From JBGTCY01 sp041748615 (GTDB lineage Bacteria; Bacteroidota; Bacteroidia; Chitinophagales; CAIOSU01), in assembly GCA_041748615.1 (NCBI GenBank), contig JBGTCY010000307.1, forward strand, positions 1-5,516: a DNA stretch of 5,516 nt. The letters run 5' to 3'. Below are positions 1 to 5,516 of the stretch, piece after piece (position 1 is the first letter of the stretch; every line of letters starts with the position of its first letter). The notes under the pieces were generated by a model, which made no database searches, was not told where the DNA came from, and saw only the letters and a program-made list of their open reading frames with translations. Position numbers and translations under genes: made by a program.

Positions 1-3000
1 AACTTTGAAGCAAGCAAGAAAACAACAGACGTATTTTATAAAGAGATTGCCGAGCCGTTTATTGACAGCATTACATCTGAAATTGAGTTTACTTACTTCA
101 ACATTCAGGAATTTCAAAAACCATTACGCAATGCCGACAAAGCAGACGATAATTCGCTGATTGCTTTATTCAAATTGTTGTCGCCAGAGCATCTTTTAAA
201 ACTTCCTTTCACCAACGACAGCAACAGCCTTGACAAACGCTTTTACAGCGAGTTGTTGCACATCATCGGCTTGACCGAAACCAAAGAAGGAAGCAAAAAA
301 CTAATTGAACGAAACAAAGAAGGCGAAAGAAATTCGGGAAGCATTCTTGAAGATGCAATCATTCAGCTTGACAGCTTAGATAAATTGAGCCGATTGGAAA
401 AGCCAAACCAATTCGGCAACACACAACAGGAGCGACTTTTTAATGTTGCTCTTGAACTTTCGATTACTTGGATAAACAGAATTTTGTTTTTGAAGTTGTT
501 GGAAGCCCAACTCATCACCTATCACAAAGGCGACAAATCTTTTTCGTTTCTCAATCTTGACAAAATCAAGAACTATGACGACCTGAACAGCTTGTTTTTT
601 CAGGTGTTAGCACGCAAGTATGACGAGCGAAACGAAGATGTAAAAAAGGCATTTGAAAAAACGCCTTATCTCAATTCATCACTTTTCGAGCCGACCGATA
701 TTGAGCAGGTTACTTTGTTTATCAGTAATCTGAAAGACGATAAAACCATTCCGATTTTTTCGCAAACCGTGCTGAAAGACCAGCAAGGTAAAAAACGGAC
801 GGGCAATATTTCCACGCTTCAATATTTGTTTGAGTTTTTAGATGCTTACGACTTTGGAGCAGAAGGCGGAGAAGAAATTCAGGAAGACAATAAAACACTG
901 ATTAACGCATCGGTTCTCGGATTGATTTTCGAGAAAATAAACGGTTACAAAGACGGTTCATTTTTCACTCCGGGTTTCATCACCATGTATATGTGTCGTG
1001 AAACCATTCGCAAAGCCGTTGTGCAGAAATTCAATGAAAGCCCCCTAACCCCCGAAGGGGGAATTAATAGCATAGATGATATCTATGAGTTGATACCACA
1101 TAAAATTTCGAGAAAGAAGGCAAATGAAATTATTAATAGCATTAAAATATGCGACCCTGCTGTGGGTTCGGGGCATTTTTTGGTTTCGGCATTGAACGAA
1201 ATGATAGCCGTAAAGAATGACTTAAAGATTTTAGAGGATAGAGAAGGTAAATCGTTGCATCGCTATGAAATTGAAGTGGTGAATGATGAACTGATTGTAA
1301 CGGACGAAGAAGGCGAACTATTCGACTACAACCCTAATAACAAAGAGAGCCAACGCATACAGGAAACGCTTTTCCACGAAAAGCAAACTATCATTGAAAA
1401 TTGTCTTTTCGGTGTGGACATCAATTCCAATTCCGTAAAAATTTGCCGTTTGCGTTTGTGGATTGAGCTTTTGAAAAACGCTTACTACAAAAACGCCACA
1501 GAACTTGAAACGCTTCCGAACATTGACATCAACATCAAATGCGGAAACTCCTTAGTGAGCCGTTTTGCCATTGATGCCGACCTGAAACAAGCGTTGAAAA
1601 AAAGCAAGTGGACGATTGACACCTACCGGATAGCCGTTGACACTTACCGCAATGCCGAAAGCAAGGAACAGAAAAAGGAAATGGAACGTCTGATTGCCGA
1701 CATCAAATCGGATTTCAGAGCAGAGATTAGCCGGAACGACCCGAAAGTGAAAAAACTCTACAAACTGGAAGGCGAATTAGTGAAACTAACCACTCAGCAA
1801 CAACTTTTTGAAATGAGCAAAAAGGAAAAAGCCGATTGGAACAAAAAAGTATTACAGCTAACCGAAGAAACCAAAAAACTTGAAACTGAAATTGAAGCAA
1901 TAAAAGCAAACAAAATTTTTGAAAACGCTTTTGAATGGCGTTTTGAGTTTCCCGAAGTGCTGAATGATGATGGGGATTTTGTGGGCTTTGATGTGGTGAT
2001 TGGTAATCCGCCTTATATCAGGCAGGAAGAACTCAAAGAGTTTAAGCTGCATTTTAAATCTCAATTTAAACTTTATACAGGCACCGCAGATGTGTATGTT
2101 TTCTTTATTGAAAAAGGATTTGATATTTTGAAGGAAAAAGGAGTGTTCACTTTTATTATGCCCAATAAATTTATGCAGGCAGGTTATGGGCAGCCTGCCC
2201 GAAAGTTTATGTTGGAACAAAACCTGATTGAAATTATTGACTTTGGTGATTTTCAGGTTTTCGAAGAAGCGACAACCTACCCTTGTATTTTGATGGCAAG
2301 CAAAGAACCGGAAAAAGGAACTTTCAAAACGGCAAAAATCAATTCGCCTGATTTTATCAGAGATTTTCCTACCTATGTTTCAGACATTATAAATCCGATA
2401 AATCACAATTCACTAAATGACGAAACATGGATAGTTTCAAATTCACAAGACCAAAACCTTTTACAAAAGTTAATCTTAAAAGGAAAAAAATTGGAAGACT
2501 ATATTGGTCAAATGGGGAAGTATGGCATTAAGACGGGGCTTACTGAAGCATTTGTGATTAATGAAGAAACAAAAGAAAATATTCTTTCCAAAGATTCTAA
2601 GGCTATTGAATTAATTAAGCCGTTTTTATTAGGAAGAAATATTACCCCTTATGGGGCAGGAAAGAATACTCATTATTTAATATTAGTGCCAAAAGGATTT
2701 ACAATTAAGAAAAACCTGCCGCCAAGCGACCCGAATTTTGTATCTGAACCTCCTCCACGATATGGGGATATGGAATTTGACTCAGCATGGCTATGGTTTA
2801 AAGAAAATTATCCTTCTATCGCAAACCACTTACTTCCATTTAAAACTAAGTCGGAAATGCGCACTGATAAGGGAGATTTTTGGTGGGAATTGCGAGCTTG
2901 CGACTACTATGATAAGTTTGAAAAACCAAAAATAATGTATCAAGTGCTGCAAGTTAAACCTTGTTTTATTTATGATGAGGATGGTTTGTATTGCAATAAT

Positions 3001-3330
3001 TCAATGTGGTTTATCCCTTCAAATGACAAAGCACTTTTGGGCATTTTGAATTCAAAAATGGGTTGGTGGCTTATTTCAAAATATTGCACGGCAATACAAA
3101 ACGGCTATCAGTTAATTTGGAAATATTTCAGTCAAATTCCAATTGCAATAGGAAATGATAATGTTCGTAAAATAATTTATGATTTGGTGAATGAAATTCT
3201 ATATATCAAAAAACAAACCCCATCAACCGACACTACAGCCTTAGAAACCCAAATAGACCAATTGGTTTATCAACTTTACGAGTTGACGGAAGAAGAAATC
3301 GCCATCATCGAAAATTCCACCAAAGCCTAA
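1..3330 (+). CDS. Type IIG restriction-modification enzyme (Eco57I-like methylase with TaqI-like specificity region), 5' partial
   Basis: A fused enzyme expected to methylate an adenine with S-adenosylmethionine and cleave unmodified DNA. The frame is open from base 1 (1109 codons before TAA 3328-3330). The TTG at 175 is not the start, because the preceding 58 codons read as family-like protein. Counting from the first codon of the window: helical region about 147-170; motif X-like GSFFTP 319-324; SAM-binding motif I DPAVGSGHF 385-393; GVDIN 471-475; CGNSL 514-518; a charged, probably coiled-coil segment about 554-640; catalytic NPPY 669-672; specificity region from about 700, including LLGRNI 876-881; and a C-terminal tail VYQLYELTEEEIA. 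From memory of the family, an N-terminal PD-(D/E)XK nuclease of roughly 150-200 residues lies upstream, so nuclease residues are not seen here. It is followed after 5 bases by rhuM. A GC-rich palindrome is inserted before motif I. The methylase call is firm; the exact subtype is inferred. Confidence 0.93.
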   Translation, partial: NFEASKKTTDVFYKEIAEPFIDSITSEIEFTYFNIQEFQKPLRNADKADDNSLIALFKLLSPEHLLKLPFTNDSNSLDKRFYSELLHIIGLTETKEGSKKLIERNKEGERNSGSILEDAIIQLDSLDKLSRLEKPNQFGNTQQERLFNVALELSITWINRILFLKLLEAQLITYHKGDKSFSFLNLDKIKNYDDLNSLFFQVLARKYDERNEDVKKAFEKTPYLNSSLFEPTDIEQVTLFISNLKDDKTIPIFSQTVLKDQQGKKRTGNISTLQYLFEFLDAYDFGAEGGEEIQEDNKTLINASVLGLIFEKINGYKDGSFFTPGFITMYMCRETIRKAVVQKFNESPLTPEGGINSIDDIYELIPHKISRKKANEIINSIKICDPAVGSGHFLVSALNEMIAVKNDLKILEDREGKSLHRYEIEVVNDELIVTDEEGELFDYNPNNKESQRIQETLFHEKQTIIENCLFGVDINSNSVKICRLRLWIELLKNAYYKNATELETLPNIDINIKCGNSLVSRFAIDADLKQALKKSKWTIDTYRIAVDTYRNAESKEQKKEMERLIADIKSDFRAEISRNDPKVKKLYKLEGELVKLTTQQQLFEMSKKEKADWNKKVLQLTEETKKLETEIEAIKANKIFENAFEWRFEFPEVLNDDGDFVGFDVVIGNPPYIRQEELKEFKLHFKSQFKLYTGTADVYVFFIEKGFDILKEKGVFTFIMPNKFMQAGYGQPARKFMLEQNLIEIIDFGDFQVFEEATTYPCILMASKEPEKGTFKTAKINSPDFIRDFPTYVSDIINPINHNSLNDETWIVSNSQDQNLLQKLILKGKKLEDYIGQMGKYGIKTGLTEAFVINEETKENILSKDSKAIELIKPFLLGRNITPYGAGKNTHYLILVPKGFTIKKNLPPSDPNFVSEPPPRYGDMEFDSAWLWFKENYPSIANHLLPFKTKSEMRTDKGDFWWELRACDYYDKFEKPKIMYQVLQVKPCFIYDEDGLYCNNSMWFIPSNDKALLGILNSKMGWWLISKYCTAIQNGYQLIWKYFSQIPIAIGNDNVRKIIYDLVNEILYIKKQTPSTDTTALETQIDQLVYQLYELTEEEIAIIENSTKA
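1041..1061 (+). repeat. GC-rich palindromic repeat inserted in frame in the type IIG gene
   Basis: The core CCCCCGAAGGGGG (1049-1061) forms a perfect 5-bp hairpin with a GAA loop, preceded by CCCCCTAA (1041-1048). In frame it encodes PLTPEGG inside the linker between QKFNE and the helix before methylase motif I. Such C-rich/G-rich palindromes translating to PLTPEGG are, as I recall, dispersed repeats in Bacteroidota genomes, both between and within genes. The insert keeps the frame and sits in a loop, so the enzyme could remain active. Confidence 0.7.
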
Positions 3331-3335
3331 AATGA

Positions 3336-4346
3336 ATGACCAAGGATAAAAACATAGACACCAACTCATCATTCATCATCTTTAAAACCCAAGACGAGCA
3401 GGTTTCGGTTGATGTTCGTTTTGAAGATGAAACCGTGTGGCTTACGCAAGACCAGATAGCCGCACTTTATGGAGTAGAGCGTCCGGGCATAACCCAGCAC
3501 ATCAAAAACATTTTTGCCGAAGGCGAATTGCAGGAAGAGTCAGTTAGTAAGAAATTCTTACGAACTGCTGCTGATGGTAAAAACTATAACACCAAGCACT
3601 ATAATCTGGATATGGTTATTTCCTTGGGTTATCGGGTAAACTCAAAAATTGCTACGCAATTTCGTATTTGGGCAACCAAGCGTTTGAACGAGTACATCCG
3701 CAAAGGGTTCACCATTGACGATGAACGTTTGAAAAACCTTGGCGGTGGGGGTTATTTTAAAGAGCTTTTACAGCGCATAAGAGACATCCGTGCTTCCGAA
3801 AAAGTGTTTTATCGCCAGGTCTTAGATATTTATGCCACCAGTATCGACTATGACCCCAAGGCCGAAGTTTCCATTGCGTTTTTTAAAAAAGTGCAAAACA
3901 AAATTCACTATGCTGTTCATGGTCAAACAGCAGCGGAAGTGATTTTTAATCGGGCAGATGCCGAAAAACAATTTATGGGTTTATTGACATTTTCAGGTAA
4001 ACAACCACATTTGAAAGATGTAGTTGTTGCTAAAAATTACTTAGATGAAAAAGAACTGCGTGCATTAGGGCAAATCGTTTCAGGATATTTAGATTTCGCA
4101 GAAAGACAAGCCGAACGAGAACAAGCGATGACAATGGAAGATTGGTCCCAGCATTTGAATAGAATTCTAACAATGAGTGGAGAAAATCTATTGCAAGGAG
4201 CAGGTAAAGTAAGCCACGAGCAAGCTATTGAAAAAGCCACAAACGAATACAAAAAATATCAGCAAAAAACACTTAGCGAAGCGGAGCACAATTTTTTGGA
4301 AAGCCTAAAAATGTTGGAACAAAAAACGAAGAAGAAAGATAAATAA
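3336..4346 (+). CDS. rhuM: RhuM family protein
   Basis: A 336-residue protein of the virulence RhuM family, named after a Salmonella pathogenicity island gene. Its biochemical role is not established; members often sit inside or beside restriction-modification operons. The N-terminal half carries the family signature: a short beta-rich lead with VDVRFEDETVWL (25-36), a probable helix-turn-helix from LTQDQIAALYGV to HIKNIF (36-60), then the conserved stretch with NTKHYNLDMVISLGYRVNS and FRIWATKRLNEYIRKGF. The C-terminal half is helical and charged and ends in lysines. No signal peptide or membrane segment is seen, so it should be cytoplasmic and probably binds DNA. ATG 3336 lies 5 bases after the upstream stop; ATG 3332 opens only a 5-codon frame. 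No clear ribosome binding site is seen. The last codons and stop overlap the start of a decayed copy of the type IIG 3' end. A regulator or accessory role for the neighbouring enzyme is inference. Confidence 0.92.
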   Translation: MTKDKNIDTNSSFIIFKTQDEQVSVDVRFEDETVWLTQDQIAALYGVERPGITQHIKNIFAEGELQEESVSKKFLRTAADGKNYNTKHYNLDMVISLGYRVNSKIATQFRIWATKRLNEYIRKGFTIDDERLKNLGGGGYFKELLQRIRDIRASEKVFYRQVLDIYATSIDYDPKAEVSIAFFKKVQNKIHYAVHGQTAAEVIFNRADAEKQFMGLLTFSGKQPHLKDVVVAKNYLDEKELRALGQIVSGYLDFAERQAEREQAMTMEDWSQHLNRILTMSGENLLQGAGKVSHEQAIEKATNEYKKYQQKTLSEAEHNFLESLKMLEQKTKKKDK

Positions 4347-4426
4347 ACTAATAGGTTGAACAACTTTACAACTTGCCTGAAGAAGAAATAGCAAACAATG
4401 AAAGCCAACGAACTTCAAATAAATAA
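4340..4426 (+). pseudogene. Fossil 3' end of a second type IIG methylase gene
   Basis: Positions 4340-4393 align without gaps to 3250-3303, the 3' end of the live type IIG gene, with 42 of 54 bases identical by hand count. From 4355 the frame reads VEQLYNLPEEEIA against VYQLYELTEEEIA (10 of 13 residues), continues NNESQRTSNK and ends at TAA 4424-4426. Upstream in the same frame, codons matching CAA, CAA and TTG of the live gene are TAA (4340), TAA (4349) and TAG (4352), so it is not translated as a gene. The alignment fades just before 4340, inside the last codons of rhuM, which marks the junction. It is a relict of a related gene's tail, not an exact duplication. Confidence 0.65.
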
Positions 4427-4547
4427 TTTTTTACAAGCTCCCAATGTGCAGTTTGTAATCCCCCCCACGCATAGCCCAAGTTTGCGCCCTTGCCTTTTGC
4501 GCTGGATAACCTGTGCTCACTCCCGTCACTACGGGATAAGTTTTTAA
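4398..4547 (+). pseudogene. Truncated start of a DUF262 (GmrSD-like) gene
   Basis: ATG 4398 opens a 49-codon frame. Its first 22 codons begin MKANELQ and end VQFVIP, which resembles the amino terminus of DUF262 proteins, where VIP or IIP is normally followed by a YQR motif. DUF262 is the N-terminal nucleotide-dependent domain of GmrSD type IV restriction enzymes and related defence proteins. Here the match stops at a run of seven C (4460-4466); the remaining codons look like non-coding DNA read through to TAA 4545-4547. The ATG overlaps the end of the fossil methylase tail by 29 bases, as expected for two genes once in one operon. The family call rests on a short stretch recognised by eye, so it is moderate only. 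Confidence 0.5.
4521..4545 (+). terminator. Possible intrinsic terminator hairpin
   Basis: TCCCGT (4521-4526) pairs with ACGGGA (4531-4536) around a 4-base CACT loop, followed by TAAG and five T (4541-4545). It lies about 175 bases past the rhuM stop and could end transcription of the type IIG-rhuM operon. The T run starts four bases after the stem, which is not ideal. An overlapping alternative stem, GGGATAAGTT (4533-4542) with AACTTACCC (4546-4554) and one bulged A, could compete. Confidence 0.4.
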
Positions 4548-4551
4548 CTTA

Positions 4552-4631
4552 CCCGCTTAATATTCAACATGCGCACAAGTAGGTATTCACACTGGGCAAC
4601 CGCCCTGCTTAACACTTAACGCACAAGCAGG
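4552..4631. repeat. Two degenerate tandem copies of a ~30-bp unit
   Basis: Copy 1 (4552-4583) and copy 2 (4603-4631) both read CCC(T)GCTTAA, a variable middle, then GCACAAG[T/C]AGG. Over 28 aligned columns, 24 are identical and all four differences are transitions; copy 1 also has a 4-base insert and lacks one T. In copy 2, CCTGCTT (4604-4610) and AAGCAGG (4625-4631) form a perfect 7-bp stem with a 14-base loop. The same arms in copy 1 pair less well. I do not recognise the element. Confidence 0.55.
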
Positions 4632-4673
4632 CTTTCCTCCATGCCATCGCCTCAATGCTTGCGCGAGTACCGG

Positions 4674-4791
4674 ATTAACGATTGACGATTAACGATTGAC
4701 GATTGACTATGGACTATGGACTATCGTCTATGGACTATCGTCTATGGACTTTAAACTTAAACTTTAAACATTATACTTTAAACATTAAACT
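4674..4791. repeat. Phased heptamer repeat array
   Basis: About 17 consecutive 7-bp units in unbroken phase. They are ATTAACG alternating with ATTGACG (4674-4701), ATTGACT (4702), then ATGGACT and ATCGTCT units (4709-4750), then an A/T-rich series TTAAACT, TAAACTT, TAAACAT, TATACTT, TAAACAT (4751-4785) and a partial unit. Neighbouring units differ by one to three bases, so the array drifts from one family of heptamers to another. It contains no gene. It resembles in style the short tandemly repeated heptamers of cyanobacteria, and similar runs are, as I recall, common between genes in Bacteroidota. Confidence 0.85.
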
Positions 4792-4857
4792 CCTTTCCGT
4801 CCCCGGAGGTAAGACACCACAATCGCGGGTCGCTACCAATCAACGCAAGGCATAGAT

Positions 4858-4899
4858 GAACGAAGCAAGCGCCACTTCATTGATAAAAATGCTTCGCGT
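4858..4899. repeat. Bulged inverted repeat upstream of the permease
   Basis: GAACGAAGCA (4858-4867) pairs with TGCTTCGCGTTC (4890-4899 plus the next bases at the edge) as a 10-bp stem with a 2-base bulge in the right arm; the core CGAAGCA/TGCTTCG (4861-4867 and 4890-4896) is perfect. The loop is 22 bases. Its right arm falls between the two boxes of the promoter candidate, so it could be an operator or a relict of a mobile repeat; neither is proven. Confidence 0.35.
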
Positions 4900-4911
4900 T
4901 CCTTAGTTTTG
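4879..4911 (+). promoter_or_regulatory. Candidate Bacteroidota-type promoter for the permease gene
   Basis: TAGTTTTG (4904-4911) matches the Bacteroidota -7 consensus TAnnTTTG in every fixed position. ATTG (4879-4882) matches three of four bases of the -33 TTTG box, with a 21-base spacer. Transcription would begin around 4917, leaving a short leader before TTG 4944. The sequence is A/T-rich enough for a chance match. Confidence 0.4.
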
Positions 4912-4943
4912 AATTTTATTCCTGAATAAAAAACTTTATCCGC

Positions 4944-5498
4944 TTGCTGCTCAAACTTGCCTGGAGAAATTTATGGAGGAACAAGCGCAGAACTTTGATT
5001 ACTGCCGGTTCTGTGTCTTTCGCGGTACTGCTTACCATTTTTGTCAAGAGTTTGAAAGAAGGTGTTTATCAAAGGATGATTGACAATATGGTGAGTGTTT
5101 ACACCGGTTTTGTGCAGGTGCATCGCGAAGGATTTTGGAAAGAACAATTGTTGGACAATAGTTTCGCGCTTGAAGACAGCGTCTTGCTGCATCTGCAAAA
5201 AATTCCGGACGTAACCGGACATGCACCCCGCATTGAAACTTTTATGCTGGCTGCTTCTGCAAATCTTTCAAGAGGCACGATGCTCGTGGGCATTGACCCT
5301 GAAAAAGAAAATGAAATCACGGGCATCAAAAGCCGGGTGGTGGATGGCGCTTACCTTCAGCCGGATGAGCAAGCCGCGCTCATTGGCGACCGGCTTGCGA
5401 CTTTTCTGGATTTGAAAGTGAATGATACCATCGTTTTAATCGGTCAGGGTTTTCATGGCGCGACAGCCGCGGGAAAATATCCGGTGAAGGGATTGTAG
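4944..5498 (+). CDS. ABC transporter permease (MacB/FtsX/LolE type), interrupted by an in-frame stop
   Basis: The N-terminal 184 residues of an inner-membrane permease subunit of the MacB/FtsX/LolE superfamily, which work with an ATPase to move lipoproteins or other substrates or to act as mechanotransmitters. LAWRNLWRNKRRT (5-17) is the typical cytoplasmic lead; about 18-36 is the first membrane helix; the rest should be the extracytoplasmic domain. Family members have about 400 residues and further helices, which are absent here. The frame stops at TAG 5496-5498, yet the six codons after it read RFGSPE, which fits the family's continuation. The gene is therefore probably a pseudogene, or the base call is wrong. 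The start is TTG 4944 (giving MLLKLAWRN); the open frame extends back to ATA 4926, giving IKNFIRLLLKLAWRN, with TGA at 4923. No ribosome binding site is visible. GC is about 50%, well above the genes to the left. Confidence 0.85.
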   Translation: MLLKLAWRNLWRNKRRTLITAGSVSFAVLLTIFVKSLKEGVYQRMIDNMVSVYTGFVQVHREGFWKEQLLDNSFALEDSVLLHLQKIPDVTGHAPRIETFMLAASANLSRGTMLVGIDPEKENEITGIKSRVVDGAYLQPDEQAALIGDRLATFLDLKVNDTIVLIGQGFHGATAAGKYPVKGL

Positions 5499-5516
5499 AG
5501 ATTCGGCTCGCCCGAG

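Larger units (their letters stand above)
4467..4943. other. Gene-free, repeat-rich intergenic region
   Basis: No reading frame here looks like protein. The stretch starts at the break in the DUF262 fossil with a sharp GC rise and holds several hairpins, a degenerate tandem repeat, a heptamer array, a bulged inverted repeat and a promoter candidate for the permease, each listed separately. It separates the low-GC restriction-modification genes from the higher-GC permease gene and is probably the edge of the defence island. Confidence 0.7.

Noticed and set aside
175..177. TTG as the start of the type IIG gene
   Set aside because: The frame is open to base 1 and the 58 codons before it look like family protein, so the real start lies outside the window.
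1615..1656. 21-bp tandem repeat (IDTYRIA / VDTYRNA) in the type IIG gene
   Set aside because: Only 16 of 21 bases match, and both segments are, as I recall, usual in this family, so it is ordinary helical coding sequence.
1727..2220. Reverse-strand open frames of 60 and 120 codons
   Set aside because: They lie opposite the conserved type IIG coding frame and show no protein features of their own.
2738..2935. 65-codon + strand frame inside the type IIG gene
   Set aside because: It is an out-of-frame shadow of the specificity region, with no start signal or recognisable content.
4355..4620. Integron attC site
   Set aside because: GTTGAAC (4355) and GCTTAAC or ACTTAAC (4608-4620) fit the short core consensus, but they are in the wrong order, the first is inside the methylase fossil, and no complementary inner boxes or integrase are seen.
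4674..4791. CRISPR array
   Set aside because: The units are 7 bp with no spacers, and no cas genes are present.

Overview
The window looks like part of a defence island in a Bacteroidota genome, perhaps a Chitinophagaceae or Sphingobacteriia relative. The clues are the protein families, weak or absent Shine-Dalgarno sequences, a TAnnTTTG-type promoter candidate, a GC-rich palindromic insert encoding PLTPEGG inside a gene, and phased 7-bp intergenic repeats. No transposase, integrase, tRNA, rRNA or CRISPR array is visible.

Layout, all on the + strand. Positions 1-3330 hold a very large gene, open at the left edge, for a fused restriction-modification enzyme (type IIG, Eco57I/TaqI-like methylase with a C-terminal specificity region). 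Five bases later, 3336-4346 encodes a RhuM-family protein, almost certainly co-transcribed. Two gene fossils follow: a decayed second copy of the 3' end of the type IIG gene (4340-4426) and, overlapping it, about 22 codons that resemble the start of a DUF262 (GmrSD-like) protein (from 4398). The second fossil is cut off in a run of C at 4460-4466, where GC jumps from 32% (4401-4460) to 60% (4461-4520).

Positions 4467-4943 hold no gene. They contain hairpins, a degenerate tandem repeat (4552-4631), a 118-bp array of phased heptamers (4674-4791), a bulged inverted repeat (4858-4899) and a promoter candidate (4879-4911). From 4944 an ABC transporter permease of the MacB/FtsX/LolE type begins. 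It has a non-ATG start and an in-frame TAG at 5496-5498, after which family-like sequence continues to the window edge, so it may be a pseudogene or contain a sequence error.

Reading: the type IIG enzyme would methylate host DNA and cleave foreign DNA. RhuM is a frequent but poorly understood companion of such loci. The fossils suggest that an operon 'type IIG gene then DUF262 gene' once existed here, that rhuM came to lie between the live and relict type IIG 3' ends, and that a later rearrangement removed the rest of the DUF262 gene. Hand-counted GC supports mosaicism: about 46% in the methylase core (1501-1740), 30% in the specificity region (2401-2640), 37% in rhuM (3901-4140) and 50% in the permease (5221-5460).
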